Source of the DNA: Bacteroidales bacterium | GTDB lineage: Bacteria > Bacteroidota > Bacteroidia > Bacteroidales > UBA932 | Reading direction: 5' to 3' | DNA: 64,000 nt | NCBI GenBank assembly: GCA_017477245.1 | Contig: JAFUWY010000012.1 | Span: 1-64,000 of the forward strand | Part shown: one piece after another, positions 30,943 through 40,201 of the stretch | Position numbering within the stretch: position 1 is the first letter of the stretch | How the letters are laid out: each line of letters begins with the position of its first letter | The notes under the pieces: model-generated | Database searches by the model: none | What the model saw: only the letters and a program-made list of their open reading frames with translations | Told to the model about the DNA's origin: nothing | Made by a program: the position numbers and the translations under genes

Positions 30943-32490
30943 ATGAAGAGACTGATTACCTTCCTGGCGGGCGGCCTGCTGCTCGCCGCGGCATCCCTGT
31001 CCGCACAGGATGCCACGGTCCGCGTCCACGACGCCGGCACCGGTGTCACCATCCCGGCCGAGATCTACGGCCAGTTCTCCGAGCATCTCGGACGCTGTAT
31101 CTATGGCGGCCTCTGGGTCGGCAAGGATTCCAAGGTCCCCAACGTAGAGGGTTACCGCAAGGACGTGTTCGATGCACTCAAGGCCCTGAAGGTCCCCGTG
31201 ATGCGCTGGCCGGGCGGCTGCTTCGCCGACGACTACCACTGGATGGACGGCATCGGCCCGCAGGAGAAGCGCGGCTACATGACCAACAACTCCTGGGGCG
31301 GCACCCTCGAGGACAACAGCTTCGGCACCCACGAGTTCCTCAACCTCTGCGAGATGCTGGGGATCGAGCCGTACATCAGCGGCAACGTGGGCAGCGGCAG
31401 CGTCGAGGAGATGGCCAAGTGGGTCGAGTACATGACCTCCGACGCCAAGACCCCGATGGCCGACCTGCGCCGCGCCAACGGCCGGCAGGAGCCCTGGAAG
31501 GTCAAGTATTTCGGCATCGGCAACGAAGCCTGGGGCTGCGGCGGCAACATGACGCCGGAGTACTACAGCGACCTCTTCCGCCGCTACGGCACCTACCTGC
31601 GCAACTACGCCGGCAACCGCCTCTTCAAGATCGCCAGCGGCGCCTCCGACTACGACTACAACTGGACCCGCGTGCTGATGAAGAACCTTGTCGGCAAGGG
31701 CATGAACGGCATCTCGCTCCATTATTATACTGTCACGGGCTGGAACGGCAGCAAGGGTTCCGCCACCAAGTTCACGGACAAGGACTACTACTGGTTCCTG
31801 TCGAAGACCATCGAGATCGAGGACGTGCTCAAGAAGCACATCGAGATCATGGACGAGGCGGACCCGTCCGGCCGCGTCGCGCTGCTGCTCGACGAGTGGG
31901 GCACCTGGTTCGATGTGGAGCCGGGCACCAACCCCGGGCACCTCTACCAGCAGAACACGATGCGTGACGCCATCGTGGCCGCGCTCAACTTCGACATCTT
32001 CCACAAGTACACCCGCCGCCTGAAGATGGCCAACATCGCCCAGGTGGTCAATGTGCTCCAGGCGATGATCCTGACCAACGAGACCCAGATGGTCCTGACC
32101 CCGACCTACCATGTCTTCGAGATGTACAACGTCCACCAGGATGCCGAGTTCCTCGAGTCCGAGGTGATGACCCCGCACATCAAGACCGACCGCAAGCTGT
32201 CCGTGCCCGAGGTGGACGCCACCGTGTCCCGCAAGGACGGTCAGATGCACATCTCCCTGGTCAATACGGACCTCAAGAAGGCCAGGAAGGTGCTCGTGAG
32301 CTTCGACGAGGCCGGCGTGAAGGACATCCTCTCCGCCCGCGTACTGACCTCCAAGGATGTGCGCGACTACAATGACTTCTCCAAGCCGGAGGTCGTCAAG
32401 CCTGTCATCTTCAAGGACTACAAGGTCACCAAGGCCGGCCTGGAAGTCACGCTGCCGCCGTGTTCTGTCGTGGCCATTGCGGCGAAGTAG
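30943..32490 (+). CDS. GH51 alpha-L-arabinofuranosidase, secreted
   Basis: The 515-residue enzyme removes L-arabinofuranose side groups from arabinan or arabinoxylan, feeding the arabinose pathway at 19.7-26.4 kb. A signal peptide ([22 protein letters not shown]) precedes a (beta/alpha)8 domain. The acid/base E195 lies in GIGNEAWG and the nucleophile E318 in LLLDEWGTW. Other family blocks are [20 protein letters not shown] and [15 protein letters not shown]. The C-terminal beta domain ends [12 protein letters not shown], typical of GH51. I placed the start at ATG 30943 because upstream in-frame codons overlap the promoter. A terminator follows, so it is a single-gene unit. Confidence 0.96.
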   Translation: MKRLITFLAGGLLLAAASLSAQDATVRVHDAGTGVTIPAEIYGQFSEHLGRCIYGGLWVGKDSKVPNVEGYRKDVFDALKALKVPVMRWPGGCFADDYHWMDGIGPQEKRGYMTNNSWGGTLEDNSFGTHEFLNLCEMLGIEPYISGNVGSGSVEEMAKWVEYMTSDAKTPMADLRRANGRQEPWKVKYFGIGNEAWGCGGNMTPEYYSDLFRRYGTYLRNYAGNRLFKIASGASDYDYNWTRVLMKNLVGKGMNGISLHYYTVTGWNGSKGSATKFTDKDYYWFLSKTIEIEDVLKKHIEIMDEADPSGRVALLLDEWGTWFDVEPGTNPGHLYQQNTMRDAIVAALNFDIFHKYTRRLKMANIAQVVNVLQAMILTNETQMVLTPTYHVFEMYNVHQDAEFLESEVMTPHIKTDRKLSVPEVDATVSRKDGQMHISLVNTDLKKARKVLVSFDEAGVKDILSARVLTSKDVRDYNDFSKPEVVKPVIFKDYKVTKAGLEVTLPPCSVVAIAAK

Positions 32491-32515
32491 GAACGGAATT
32501 CGAAACATATGGATC

Positions 32516-32545
32516 AAAATCGCCTTTTCGGAGGCGATTTTTTTT
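32516..32545 (+). terminator. Terminator after the GH51 gene
   Basis: AAAATCGCC (32516-32524) pairs with GGCGATTTT (32533-32541), loop of 8 bases, followed by more T. Confidence 0.88.
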
Positions 32546-32546
32546 G

Positions 32547-32554
32547 TAACTTTA
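32547..32554 (+). promoter_or_regulatory. Weak -7-like box before the ABC exporter genes
   Basis: TAACTTTA differs from the -7 consensus only in the last base, 35 bases before the ATG at 32590 and just after the GH51 terminator. Confidence 0.35.
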
Positions 32555-32589
32555 CGCGATTTTAGTGTATTGCGCCAAACCATTGAATT

Positions 32590-33450
32590 ATGGCTATCAT
32601 CGAATGTAAAAGTGTCTGCAAGAATTTCGGGGAGAAGGTCGCCCTCGACCACGTCAGCCTCGAGATTCCCGAAGGACGGATCTTCGGCCTGCTGGGGCCC
32701 AACGGCGCCGGCAAGACGACCTTGATCCGCATCATCAACCGTATCACCATCCCCACGGACGGCGAAGTCTGGTTCGACGGCCGCCCGATCACCCAGTCCG
32801 ATGTCGAGAAGATCGGCTACATGCCCGAAGAGCGCGGCCTCTACCGCAAGATGAAGGTCGGCGAGCAGGCCATGTATCTCGCGCGCCTCAAGGGCATGTC
32901 CACCCGCGACGCCCAGCAGGCCCTCAAGGAGTGGTTCGTCCGCTTCGGCATCCAGGACTGGTGGGACAAGAAGGTGGAGGAGCTCTCCAAGGGCATGGCC
33001 CAGAAGCTCCAGTTCATCACCACAGTGGTCCACAAGCCTTCGCTGATGATCCTGGATGAGCCGTTCTCCGGCTTCGACCCGGTCAACGCCGAGATCATCC
33101 GCCAGGAGATCCTGCGCCTCAAGCAGGAGGGTGCGACCATCATCCTATCCACGCACAACATGGAGTCCGTCGAGGAGCTCTGCGACGACATCGCCTTGAT
33201 CAACAAATCCAAGCTCGTCATCACCGGCGGCGTGGAGGAGATCCGCCGCAAGTACGGCAACAACAACGTCGAGCTGGTCTGGACCGACGGGTCCGGACGC
33301 CACACCGAGGTCCTGCCGCGCGAGACCGACGGCGCCTCGACCCTCAGGACCTACCTGGAGAAGGACGGCGTGCAGATCAACTCCTACAAGGAGCTGATGC
33401 CGCGCATGAACGACATTTTCATCAAACTCGTAACGGAAGGGGAGGAATAG
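32590..33450 (+). CDS. ABC transporter ATP-binding protein (NatA-like)
   Basis: The 286-residue ATPase has Walker A GPNGAGKTT (36-44), a Q-loop near RITIPTDGEVWFDG, signature LSKGMAQKLQFI, Walker B LMILDEPFSGFDP and the H-loop STHNMES. The C-terminal DUF4162-like extension (NNNVELVWTDG to end) is common in exporters of the NatA type. It pairs with the ABC-2 permease 3 bp downstream. The exported substrate (ions, peptides or drugs) is unknown. Confidence 0.93.
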   Translation: MAIIECKSVCKNFGEKVALDHVSLEIPEGRIFGLLGPNGAGKTTLIRIINRITIPTDGEVWFDGRPITQSDVEKIGYMPEERGLYRKMKVGEQAMYLARLKGMSTRDAQQALKEWFVRFGIQDWWDKKVEELSKGMAQKLQFITTVVHKPSLMILDEPFSGFDPVNAEIIRQEILRLKQEGATIILSTHNMESVEELCDDIALINKSKLVITGGVEEIRRKYGNNNVELVWTDGSGRHTEVLPRETDGASTLRTYLEKDGVQINSYKELMPRMNDIFIKLVTEGEE

Positions 33451-33453
33451 GCC

Positions 33454-34809
33454 ATGAATTGGAAGACTACAGGCATCATCATCAGCCGCGAGTACCTCAA
33501 CAAGGTCAAGAAGAAGAGTTTCATCTGGACGACGCTGCTCGTCCCGATCCTCGTCGCGGGCCTGACCATCGGCATCATGGTGGCCATGATGAACACCAAG
33601 GAGAAGACCAAGACCATCGCGGTCGTGGACGAATCCGGCATCGTGCTGCCGTACCTGACGGACAGCGAGACCATCCACTACCAGCCGCTGCAGGGCGTGG
33701 CGCTGGACAGCATCAAGACCAACCTGTCCTCCTACGGCTTCGACGGCGTGCTGTCCGTCGGACAGCTCGATACGCTGGAGAAGACGGTCCCCGCGGACCT
33801 CTATTCGCCCAAGCCTTTCGGCATGGAGCTGGTGGACAACATCAACGCGCGGATCAACCGGGCGGTCGAAGACTACCGCATCGCGTCCTACCACATCGAA
33901 GGCCTGGACCAGATCCTCAAGGACGTGAAGGCGAACGTCCGCCTGCGCTCCTATACGGTCTCCGACAGCGGTGAGGAGAAGATCTCCGAGGCCGGTGTCT
34001 ATTCCATCCTCTCCATGATCCTCGGCATCTTCCTGTTCATGTTCATCACGCTCTTCGGCGGCATGGTCATGAGCTCGGTGATCGAGGAGAAGGCCAGCCG
34101 CGTGGTGGAGGTGCTCGTGAGCTCCGTCAAGGCCACCGAACTGATGTTCGGCAAGATCATCGGCATCGCCCTCGTGGCCCTGACCCAGTTCCTGCTCTGG
34201 ATCGTGCTTTCCGTTGCGATCATCAGCATCGGCGGGGCCGTCATCGGATTCGACAAGCTCGCCGGCGGCGACGCCACGGAGATGGTCAGTTCGATGGGCG
34301 GCGTGGACGCCGAACAGCTGGAGGCCGTCACGGCCCAGGTAAGCGAGGAGAGCGGACTCTCCACGGTGGTGAGCACCCTGACCAACATCCCCTGGGGCCA
34401 GCTGATCGGCCTGTTCCTGGTGTACTTCGTGTTCGGCTACCTGCTGTATGCCTCGATGTTCGCCGCCATCGGCTCTGCCGTTGAGAACGAGGGAGATACG
34501 CAGCAGCTGCAGCTCCCGCTGACCATCCCGCTGATGCTGGCCTACATCATCGCGCTCTATGCGTTCCGGGCTCCGGACAGCTCGATCGCCTTCTGGGGCT
34601 CGATCATCCCGTTCACCTCGCCGATCGTGATGATCTCGCGCCTGCCGTTCGGCGTGCCGGCCTGGGAGATCATCCTGTCCATCGTGCTGCTGGTCCTCAC
34701 CTTTGTGCTTTTTGCCTGGGCGTCCGCCAAGATCTACAAGGTGGGCATCCTGATGTTCGGCAAGAAATCAACCTGGAAAGATCTTTGGAAATGGTTCAAA
34801 CAAAAATAG
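33454..34809 (+). CDS. ABC-2 type transporter permease (NatB-like)
   Basis: The 451-residue membrane protein has an N-terminal segment KKKSFIWTTLLVPILVAGLTIGIMVAMM, a large extracytoplasmic domain to about residue 180, then five or so hydrophobic segments (starting VYSILSMILGIFLFMFITLFGGMVMSSVIEEKASRVVEVL). The EEKxxRxxEVL motif is characteristic of ABC-2 permeases. It forms an exporter with the upstream ATPase. Its 3' end overlaps the start of the next gene by 19 bp. Confidence 0.92.
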   Translation: MNWKTTGIIISREYLNKVKKKSFIWTTLLVPILVAGLTIGIMVAMMNTKEKTKTIAVVDESGIVLPYLTDSETIHYQPLQGVALDSIKTNLSSYGFDGVLSVGQLDTLEKTVPADLYSPKPFGMELVDNINARINRAVEDYRIASYHIEGLDQILKDVKANVRLRSYTVSDSGEEKISEAGVYSILSMILGIFLFMFITLFGGMVMSSVIEEKASRVVEVLVSSVKATELMFGKIIGIALVALTQFLLWIVLSVAIISIGGAVIGFDKLAGGDATEMVSSMGGVDAEQLEAVTAQVSEESGLSTVVSTLTNIPWGQLIGLFLVYFVFGYLLYASMFAAIGSAVENEGDTQQLQLPLTIPLMLAYIIALYAFRAPDSSIAFWGSIIPFTSPIVMISRLPFGVPAWEIILSIVLLVLTFVLFAWASAKIYKVGILMFGKKSTWKDLWKWFKQK

Positions 34810-35639
34810 TTGCAATCTTGATGACGGCCCTGGTGGCCTGCTCCTGCCAGTACCGGACGGACTGGCGGAAATACCGGATGGACGGTCACCGGACGGGCGT
34901 CACGGCCCCGACGGCCGACAATGTCCCCCAGGCGCTCGGCACCCTCACGGACTCCGTGTACCTTGCTCCGAACGGCCGGACGTTCCCGAAGGGGAGCGCC
35001 ACGTATGCGGCTGCGGCGGGCATGATCGCCGTGCAGCCGCAGATGGCGCGCCTCAAGGAGGTGATCGGCCACACGACGCACGAGATGGCCGCCCATGCCC
35101 CGGAGAGCGAGCTCTCCAACTGGCTGGTCGACCATCTGATGAGCGAGGTCGCCCGGCTGACCGGGCGCAAGGTCGATGTCGGTATCGCCAATTTCGGGGG
35201 TATCCGCGTGGACCTGCCGAAGGGGGACGTGCTGATGGATGACCTCGTGTCCATGTTCCCGTTCCGGAACTATCTGAGTTATGTCGCCCTGAAGGGCTCC
35301 GACCTGCAGGCCATCTTCGATTTCATGGCCGAGCGGCGCCCGCAGGTGCTCGGCGGCGTGAAGTTCGTGCTGACGGACCACCACATCGATACGCTCCTGG
35401 TCGGCGGGCAGCCGATCGACCCGGAGAAGGTCTACGGCGTGGCCACGATCGACTTCCTGCTGGATGGCGGGGACGGGCTGACCATCGCGAAGAACGCGAA
35501 GGAGCTCATCATCACGGACCAGCTGATCATCGACGTGATGCTGCCGTATGCCCGCAGCTTCGCCGAGGCCGGCAAGCCGATCGAATATTTCACGGATGGC
35601 CGCGTGGTCGTCCACAGGACCAAGGAGGAAAAGCGATGA
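34791..35639 (+). CDS. 5'-nucleotidase C-terminal domain lipoprotein (half of a split enzyme)
   Basis: The 282-residue protein has a lipoprotein signal (LVACSCQ) and matches the C-terminal substrate-binding domain of UshA-type 5'-nucleotidases: SELSNWLVDHLMSEVARLTG, VGIANFGGIRVDLPKGDV, DLVSMFPFRNYLSYVALKG, and YGVATIDFLLDGGDGL near the end. The metallophosphatase half is encoded by the next gene, overlapping by 4 bp. In most bacteria both domains are one protein, with the metal domain first. Here they are separate and in reverse order, an arrangement seen in Bacteroidota. Both halves are predicted lipoproteins and probably work together on periplasmic nucleotides. Confidence 0.9.
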   Translation: MVQTKIVAILMTALVACSCQYRTDWRKYRMDGHRTGVTAPTADNVPQALGTLTDSVYLAPNGRTFPKGSATYAAAAGMIAVQPQMARLKEVIGHTTHEMAAHAPESELSNWLVDHLMSEVARLTGRKVDVGIANFGGIRVDLPKGDVLMDDLVSMFPFRNYLSYVALKGSDLQAIFDFMAERRPQVLGGVKFVLTDHHIDTLLVGGQPIDPEKVYGVATIDFLLDGGDGLTIAKNAKELIITDQLIIDVMLPYARSFAEAGKPIEYFTDGRVVVHRTKEEKR

Positions 35640-36442
35640 GACGGATACTGATAGCGATCGCGGCCGTGTTGGCCGCCTGTGCCTGCCAGCCGCGTCTGGT
35701 AATTCTGCACACCAACGATACCCACAGCCATTTCGAGCCGCTCCGCGGCGGCGAGGACACCGGCGTGGGCGGCGTGGTGGAGCGGGCTGCCTTCGTGGAC
35801 TCCGTCCGCGCCGCGCACGGCGCCGGCAAGGTGCTCCTGCTGCATGCGGGCGATTTCGGCCAGGGTACGTCCTATTTCACGGAACTGAAGGGACGGCTCG
35901 AGCCGGAGATGATCAACGCCCTGGGCTATGACTGCGTGGCCCTGGGCAACCACGAGTTCGACAACGGCATCGAAGACCTCACGGAGCGCCTGAAGATGGT
36001 CCGGCCGGAGACGAAGTTCGTCTGCGCCAACGTGGACCTCTCTCCCTTCGAGCTGGGCGAATACGTCAAGCCTTACGCCATCGTGCAGCGCGGCGGCATG
36101 AAGATCGGCGTCATCGGCCTCGAGTCGGACCTGTCCACCAATGTCAGCAAGACCATCTCCTCGCGCATGCAGCAGCTTGACAGCGTGGAGGAGACCAACC
36201 GCTGGGCCGATTACCTGCATGACACCGAGAAGTGCGACATGATCATCCTCCTGTCGCACCTGGGCTACGGCGAGGACCAGAAACTGGTCCCGCAGAGCCG
36301 CTGGCTCGACCTGGTGGTCGGCGGCCACACGCACACGTTCGTGGACGGCCTGCTCTATGTCAAGGACTCCCGCGGGCGCAAGGTCCCGGTCATCACCGAC
36401 GGATGCTGGGGTCTCGAGATGGGCCAGGTCAACGTCCGGTAA
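35636..36442 (+). CDS. Metallophosphoesterase lipoprotein (5'-nucleotidase N-terminal domain)
   Basis: The 268-residue lipoprotein (signal ending AACACQ) carries the calcineurin-like metal site: HTNDTHSHFEP (D and H ligands), HAGDFGQG, LGNHEFDNG, LLSHLGYGED and GGHTHTFVDG. It would hydrolyse 5'-nucleotides or similar phosphoesters outside the cytoplasm. It lacks the substrate-binding C-terminal domain, which is the product of the upstream gene. Its 3' end overlaps the convergent zinc-ribbon gene by 14 bp. Confidence 0.92.
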   Translation: MRRILIAIAAVLAACACQPRLVILHTNDTHSHFEPLRGGEDTGVGGVVERAAFVDSVRAAHGAGKVLLLHAGDFGQGTSYFTELKGRLEPEMINALGYDCVALGNHEFDNGIEDLTERLKMVRPETKFVCANVDLSPFELGEYVKPYAIVQRGGMKIGVIGLESDLSTNVSKTISSRMQQLDSVEETNRWADYLHDTEKCDMIILLSHLGYGEDQKLVPQSRWLDLVVGGHTHTFVDGLLYVKDSRGRKVPVITDGCWGLEMGQVNVR

Positions 36443-36815
36443 GGGGACGCTTGCGCCTCACATTGAAAATCTTGGTATTGGAGCGGTAGAAACTGATGTC
36501 GAAGCACGCATAGTCGTCGTGCCGGCAGCTGCCTTTCCGATACCCCGTGACGAAGGCCGGATCGAATCCGGCCTTTTTCAGGTCTGCAAGGGGAGCAGAG
36601 GTCCTGTTGTCCTTGAGCATCCCGTCCAGGATCTGGTAGTTCCGGCTGATGGCGGCAAGGGTCTCGGCCCGGAAACGTCTCCGTTCCTGGATCACCCGGT
36701 TGTGCCATTTGTTCTTGCAGGAGACACTGCAGAAATGCTTGTCTTTCCGCCCGTAGAAGGCCGTGCCGCACTCCAGGCAGGCCCCCTCGTCTTCGTTTTG
36801 CTTAGGGTAGCTCAT
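36429..36815 (-). CDS. Small zinc-ribbon protein of unknown function
   Basis: The 128-residue protein starts MSYPKQNEDEGACLECGTAF and has a four-cysteine zinc site: C-x2-C (CLEC) and C-x3-C (FCSVSCKNKWHN). A basic helical stretch follows (RVIQERRRFRAETLAAISRNY), then KIFNVRRKRPL at the C-terminus. This suggests nucleic-acid or ribosome contact, but no known family is assigned. The ATG at 36815 was chosen; the frame extends to 36860 with no better start. Confidence 0.7.
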   Translation of the reverse strand: MSYPKQNEDEGACLECGTAFYGRKDKHFCSVSCKNKWHNRVIQERRRFRAETLAAISRNYQILDGMLKDNRTSAPLADLKKAGFDPAFVTGYRKGSCRHDDYACFDISFYRSNTKIFNVRRKRPLTGR

Positions 36816-37138
36816 CGTTCGGCTTTTCCGAAAGATGGGGAATTTGTGCGGGTCCGGCAAGCATCTTTAAAAATCGTCCGCAATTTTTTGCGATTTCTTA
36901 TGGATCCCCGTTTCCGGCGGGGACCCATGTTATTTTTTGAAGGGCAAAGAATCCGTCGGTGCGGCGCAGACGATTCTTTGCAGGATCGATAAGAATCGTC
37001 AAAAACGGATAAGAATCGTATGAATCTGCATGCCGGCGGGCCTGCAGGCCTTGCAAGCCCGATCATTTGTTTTTCCTTTGCAACGGGATCCGGACCGCGC
37101 GGCCGGAAGCCCGCCAACCACACTTAAAGAAAGACTTT
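36816..37138. other. Intergenic region upstream of ssb with inverted and direct repeats
   Basis: No convincing gene is seen. It holds a CCCCG/CGGGG hairpin near 36906-36922 and the repeated GATAAGAATCGT motif with its inverted partner (listed separately). The AT-rich part between 36860 and 37020 contrasts with the GC-rich genes on both sides. It probably contains the promoters of the divergent zinc-ribbon and ssb genes. Confidence 0.55.
36970..37019. repeat. GATAAGAATCGT direct repeats plus inverted copy
   Basis: GATAAGAATCGT occurs at 36988-36999 and 37008-37019 (20-bp period). ACGATTCTT (36970-36978) is the inverted partner, able to form a 9-bp stem with 36991-36999. The 20-bp spacing would place two protein-binding sites about two helical turns apart. 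Confidence 0.7.
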
Positions 37139-37486
37139 ATGGAACAACTGAACAAAATCGAATTGCGGGGCGTCGTCGGAGGCGTCCGCTTCCAGACCTA
37201 CGAAGACAACATGATGGCCCGGATCAACCTGGCGACCAACTATGCGTACAAGGACCGGGAGGGAACGGCCGTCATCGACACGTCCTGGCACAGCGTCGTG
37301 GCCTGGGAGGGCCGGAATATCCAGGGCCTCAAACGCATCGGCAAGGGGACCAAGCTGCACGTCATCGGACGTCTCCGCTACCAGAAGTATACGGGAACGG
37401 ACGGGGTCGACCGCGTGGCGACCGACATCCTGGCCAACCGCCTGGCCATCATCGAGGACCCGGAACCGATGTCGTATGAGATGTAG
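37139..37486 (+). CDS. ssb: Short single-stranded DNA-binding protein
   Basis: The 115-residue protein is an OB-fold SSB: MEQLNKIELRGVVGGVR, then MMARINLATNYAYKDREG, IDTSWHSVVAWEG and KLHVIGRLRYQKYTGTDGVDR. It is shorter than chromosomal SSBs (150-180 residues) and lacks an acidic tail ending in DDDLPF-type residues, so it may not recruit the usual SSB partners. Its 3' end overlaps the first possible ATG of the fimbrial operon. Confidence 0.9.
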   Translation: MEQLNKIELRGVVGGVRFQTYEDNMMARINLATNYAYKDREGTAVIDTSWHSVVAWEGRNIQGLKRIGKGTKLHVIGRLRYQKYTGTDGVDRVATDILANRLAIIEDPEPMSYEM

Positions 37487-38135
37487 GCCATGCCTTTCCG
37501 GAGGTCGGGACGGGACCGGCGACAGCCTCACTCCTGTGGCCCCGTCCCGGGCTCCCTTGATCCGGTATCTGCTGCTCCTGCTGCTTCTCTGTCCGGCGGT
37601 CTGTGCCGGCCAGCGGCCTTCCGAGGACCTGGAACACCGGGCGAGGATCGGCTTGTCGCAGAACCTGGCGGACTATCTCCTGCTCGGGACGCTCAACGCC
37701 GAGCTGCAATATTCCCTGCATCGCTCCTGGACCCTCCAGGCCGGGGCCCGGTACAACAACTGGACCTGGTACCCCCGGCAGGACATCCAGTTCGAATCGC
37801 GCCGGCAGACCTATTTCCTGGGCGCGCGCTGGTGGCCCTGGTACACCTATTCGGGCTGGTGGGCCGGCGCGAAGCTCCAGTATGAAGAGTACAACCGGGG
37901 CGGCATCGTCTCTCCGGAGACGGAAGAGGGAGATGCGGTCGGGCTCGGCATCGGGGCGGGGTATGCCATCCACATCAGCCCCTGGCTGAATGCTGATTTC
38001 GGCCTGTACGGATGGGGCGGGATGACCCGCTATGTCACCTATGCCTGTCCGTATTGCGGCCGCCGCACCGATGCGGGATCGAAGGCGTTCCTGCTGCCCG
38101 ACGAGATCCGTATCGCATTGCAATTCATCTTCTGA
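37476..38135 (+). CDS. DUF3575-like protein of the fimbrial locus
   Basis: The C-terminal 185 residues match the DUF3575 pattern: LADYLLLGTLNAELQYSLHRSWTLQAGARYNNWTWYP, an aromatic stretch LGARWWPWYTYSGWWAGAKLQYEEYN, and an ending DEIRIALQFIF, typical of a small beta-barrel. The hydrophobic IRYLLLLLLLCPAVCAG is a signal peptide. The first ATG is at 37476, overlapping ssb, but the signal peptide suggests a later start, either GTG 37536 or TTG 37557. Genes of this family lead fimbrial operons in Bacteroidales and are thought to help outer-membrane assembly of Mfa/Fim fimbriae. Confidence 0.82.
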   Translation: MRCRPCLSGGRDGTGDSLTPVAPSRAPLIRYLLLLLLLCPAVCAGQRPSEDLEHRARIGLSQNLADYLLLGTLNAELQYSLHRSWTLQAGARYNNWTWYPRQDIQFESRRQTYFLGARWWPWYTYSGWWAGAKLQYEEYNRGGIVSPETEEGDAVGLGIGAGYAIHISPWLNADFGLYGWGGMTRYVTYACPYCGRRTDAGSKAFLLPDEIRIALQFIF

Positions 38136-38162
38136 ACTACTTTTGTTACGACCTGATTTTCC

Positions 38163-40163
38163 ATGAAAACGAGAACCTTCCCGGTCCTGGTCGTGCTGTT
38201 GGTGCTGGTATCCGCCTGCGGCACGCAGCGCAAGGCGCGTACCGTGCGCGAGGGCCGCATGACGGCCTCCCTGCAGCTGCCCCGCCAGGCCGACTACCTC
38301 CCGGAGTACCGGGGGGTCACGGCCCCCGTGCGCGACACCCTGCGTGTCACCGACCTCGACGGGCGCGAGATGATCCTGATGAAGGCCGTGCGCGACGAGC
38401 GGAGCGGCGAGATGGTCGCCGCCGAGATGCTCGACGCCGCGATGGTCACCGCCCGTTTCCGTAACATCGCCGAGCGCCACGGCCGTGTCGACCTGGAGTT
38501 CCAGGTCGTCGTCCCGCCCGACATGCTGGACGCCCGCTGGCAGCTGCGCCTGCACCCCGACATGTTCGTCCTGCAGGACAGCGTCCGGCTCGACGACGTC
38601 GTGGTCACGGGCGCCGACTACCGCCGCGCCCAGCTGCGCGGCTACCAGCAGTACGAGAAGTTCCTCTCCCGGATCATCGACGACTCGCTGGTCTTCGTGG
38701 ACCGGCGCAACCTCGAGATCTTCATCGAGCGCAACATCCCGCAGGTCTATGCCCTCAAGACCGACTCCACCTTCGTCTCCGACGAGGTCTTCGCGTCCTA
38801 CTTCGGCGTGACCGAGCAGGAAGCCATAGACCACTACACCAACAAGCTGCGGTGGCGCCGCAACGAGCGGCGCAAGGCCGCCCGCCCGAAGATGTTCGCC
38901 CGCTACGTCAAGGTACCGCTCGTCACCGACGGCATCCGCCTGGACACCGTGATCCGCGCCGACGACGGCACCTTCATCTACAATTACGTCCAGACCATCA
39001 ACACCCGGCCCAGGCTCCGCAAGGTGGACATCGTCCTGTCCGGGGAGATCTACGAGCAGGACAGACAGGTCTACACCGTACCGCCCTGCGACCCGCTGAC
39101 CTTCTACATCTCCTCCGTGTCCGCCTTCGCGGACGGCACGGAGCGCTACATGACTACGGTCATCTCTCGGAGCGTCGAGGCTGCCGCCTCCTGCAACATC
39201 GATTTCCGCACGGGCCGCGCCGACATCGACGAGCGGCTCGGGGACAACGCCCGCGAGATCGCGCTTGTCCGGGAGAACCTCCGCAACCTGCTGCTGAACG
39301 AGACCTACGAGCTGGACAGCGTCACCATCGCGGCCTCCGCGTCGCCGGAAGGGTCCCTGGCGTCGAACGACGCCCTGACCCTGCGGCGGTCACGCGCCGC
39401 GTCCGACTACTTCCAGCGGTACATCGCGTTCGTGCGTGACTCCGTGCGCCGCGAGGACGGCGCTTTCATCACGGTTGGCGACGACCTGACGGAGACGGTC
39501 CGAGGGTCCGGCCGCGCCCGGCGCGAGATCCCGTTCCTGGCGCGGCCCGGCGGAGAGGACTGGGGCCGGCTGGACGCCCTGGTGGCCTCCGACAGTACCC
39601 TGACGGCGGAGCAGAAGGCCCGCTACATCGAGCTCCGCGCGGTCCCGGACCCGGATGTGCGCGAGAAGCGCATGCGCGCCGAGCGCTGGTACCGGCACGT
39701 GCTGGACACCCACTATCCGCGCCTGCGGACCGTGCGCTTCACCTTCTTCATGCATCGCAGGGGGATGGTCAAGGACACCATCCACACCACCCAGCTCGAC
39801 ACCGTCTACATGAAGGGCGTGCAGGCCATCCGCGACCACGACTACGAAGCGGCCCTCGCGTTCCTCGCGCCGTACCACGACTACGACACGGCCGTCGCCT
39901 ACGTGGCCCTGGACCGCAACGCCTCGGCCCTGGAGATCCTGGAGCCGATGCCGCGTACGGCCACCGTCGACTACATGCTCGCCATCCTGTACGCCCGGCA
40001 GGGCGACGACCAGCGGGCCGTCCAGCACTTCCTGGACGCCTGCGCGAAGGAGCGCAGCTTCCGCAGCCGCGGCAACCTCGACCCCGAGATCGCGACCCTG
40101 ATCCGCCGTTACGGGCTCAACAAGGAGCCGGAGGAAGATGACTTGGGTGATCTGTTGCAATAA
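38163..40163 (+). CDS. Fimbrial-locus lipoprotein with OmpA-like and TPR-like regions
   Basis: The 666-residue lipoprotein (LVSACGTQRKAR) has an N-terminal beta-rich region of the DUF3868 type, a middle segment resembling OmpA peptidoglycan-binding domains (SCNIDFRTGRADIDERLGDNAREI, then DSVTIAASASPEGSLASNDALTLRRSRAASDYFQRY), and C-terminal helical repeats (VYMKGVQAIRDHDYEAALAFLAPYHDYDTAVAYVALDRNASALEIL) resembling TPRs. Its place between a DUF3575 gene and fimbrillin genes fits a cell-wall anchoring or assembly role. Domain limits are approximate. It ends KEPEEDDLGDLLQ. Confidence 0.8.
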   Translation: MKTRTFPVLVVLLVLVSACGTQRKARTVREGRMTASLQLPRQADYLPEYRGVTAPVRDTLRVTDLDGREMILMKAVRDERSGEMVAAEMLDAAMVTARFRNIAERHGRVDLEFQVVVPPDMLDARWQLRLHPDMFVLQDSVRLDDVVVTGADYRRAQLRGYQQYEKFLSRIIDDSLVFVDRRNLEIFIERNIPQVYALKTDSTFVSDEVFASYFGVTEQEAIDHYTNKLRWRRNERRKAARPKMFARYVKVPLVTDGIRLDTVIRADDGTFIYNYVQTINTRPRLRKVDIVLSGEIYEQDRQVYTVPPCDPLTFYISSVSAFADGTERYMTTVISRSVEAAASCNIDFRTGRADIDERLGDNAREIALVRENLRNLLLNETYELDSVTIAASASPEGSLASNDALTLRRSRAASDYFQRYIAFVRDSVRREDGAFITVGDDLTETVRGSGRARREIPFLARPGGEDWGRLDALVASDSTLTAEQKARYIELRAVPDPDVREKRMRAERWYRHVLDTHYPRLRTVRFTFFMHRRGMVKDTIHTTQLDTVYMKGVQAIRDHDYEAALAFLAPYHDYDTAVAYVALDRNASALEILEPMPRTATVDYMLAILYARQGDDQRAVQHFLDACAKERSFRSRGNLDPEIATLIRRYGLNKEPEEDDLGDLLQ

Positions 40164-40201
40164 CACAATATACTGATATTCAATTCTAAAAATCATTGGA
40201 C

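Noticed and set aside
30856-33033. 725-codon minus-strand frame across GH51 and the ABC ATPase
   Set aside because: It spans two convincing plus-strand genes and the terminator between them.
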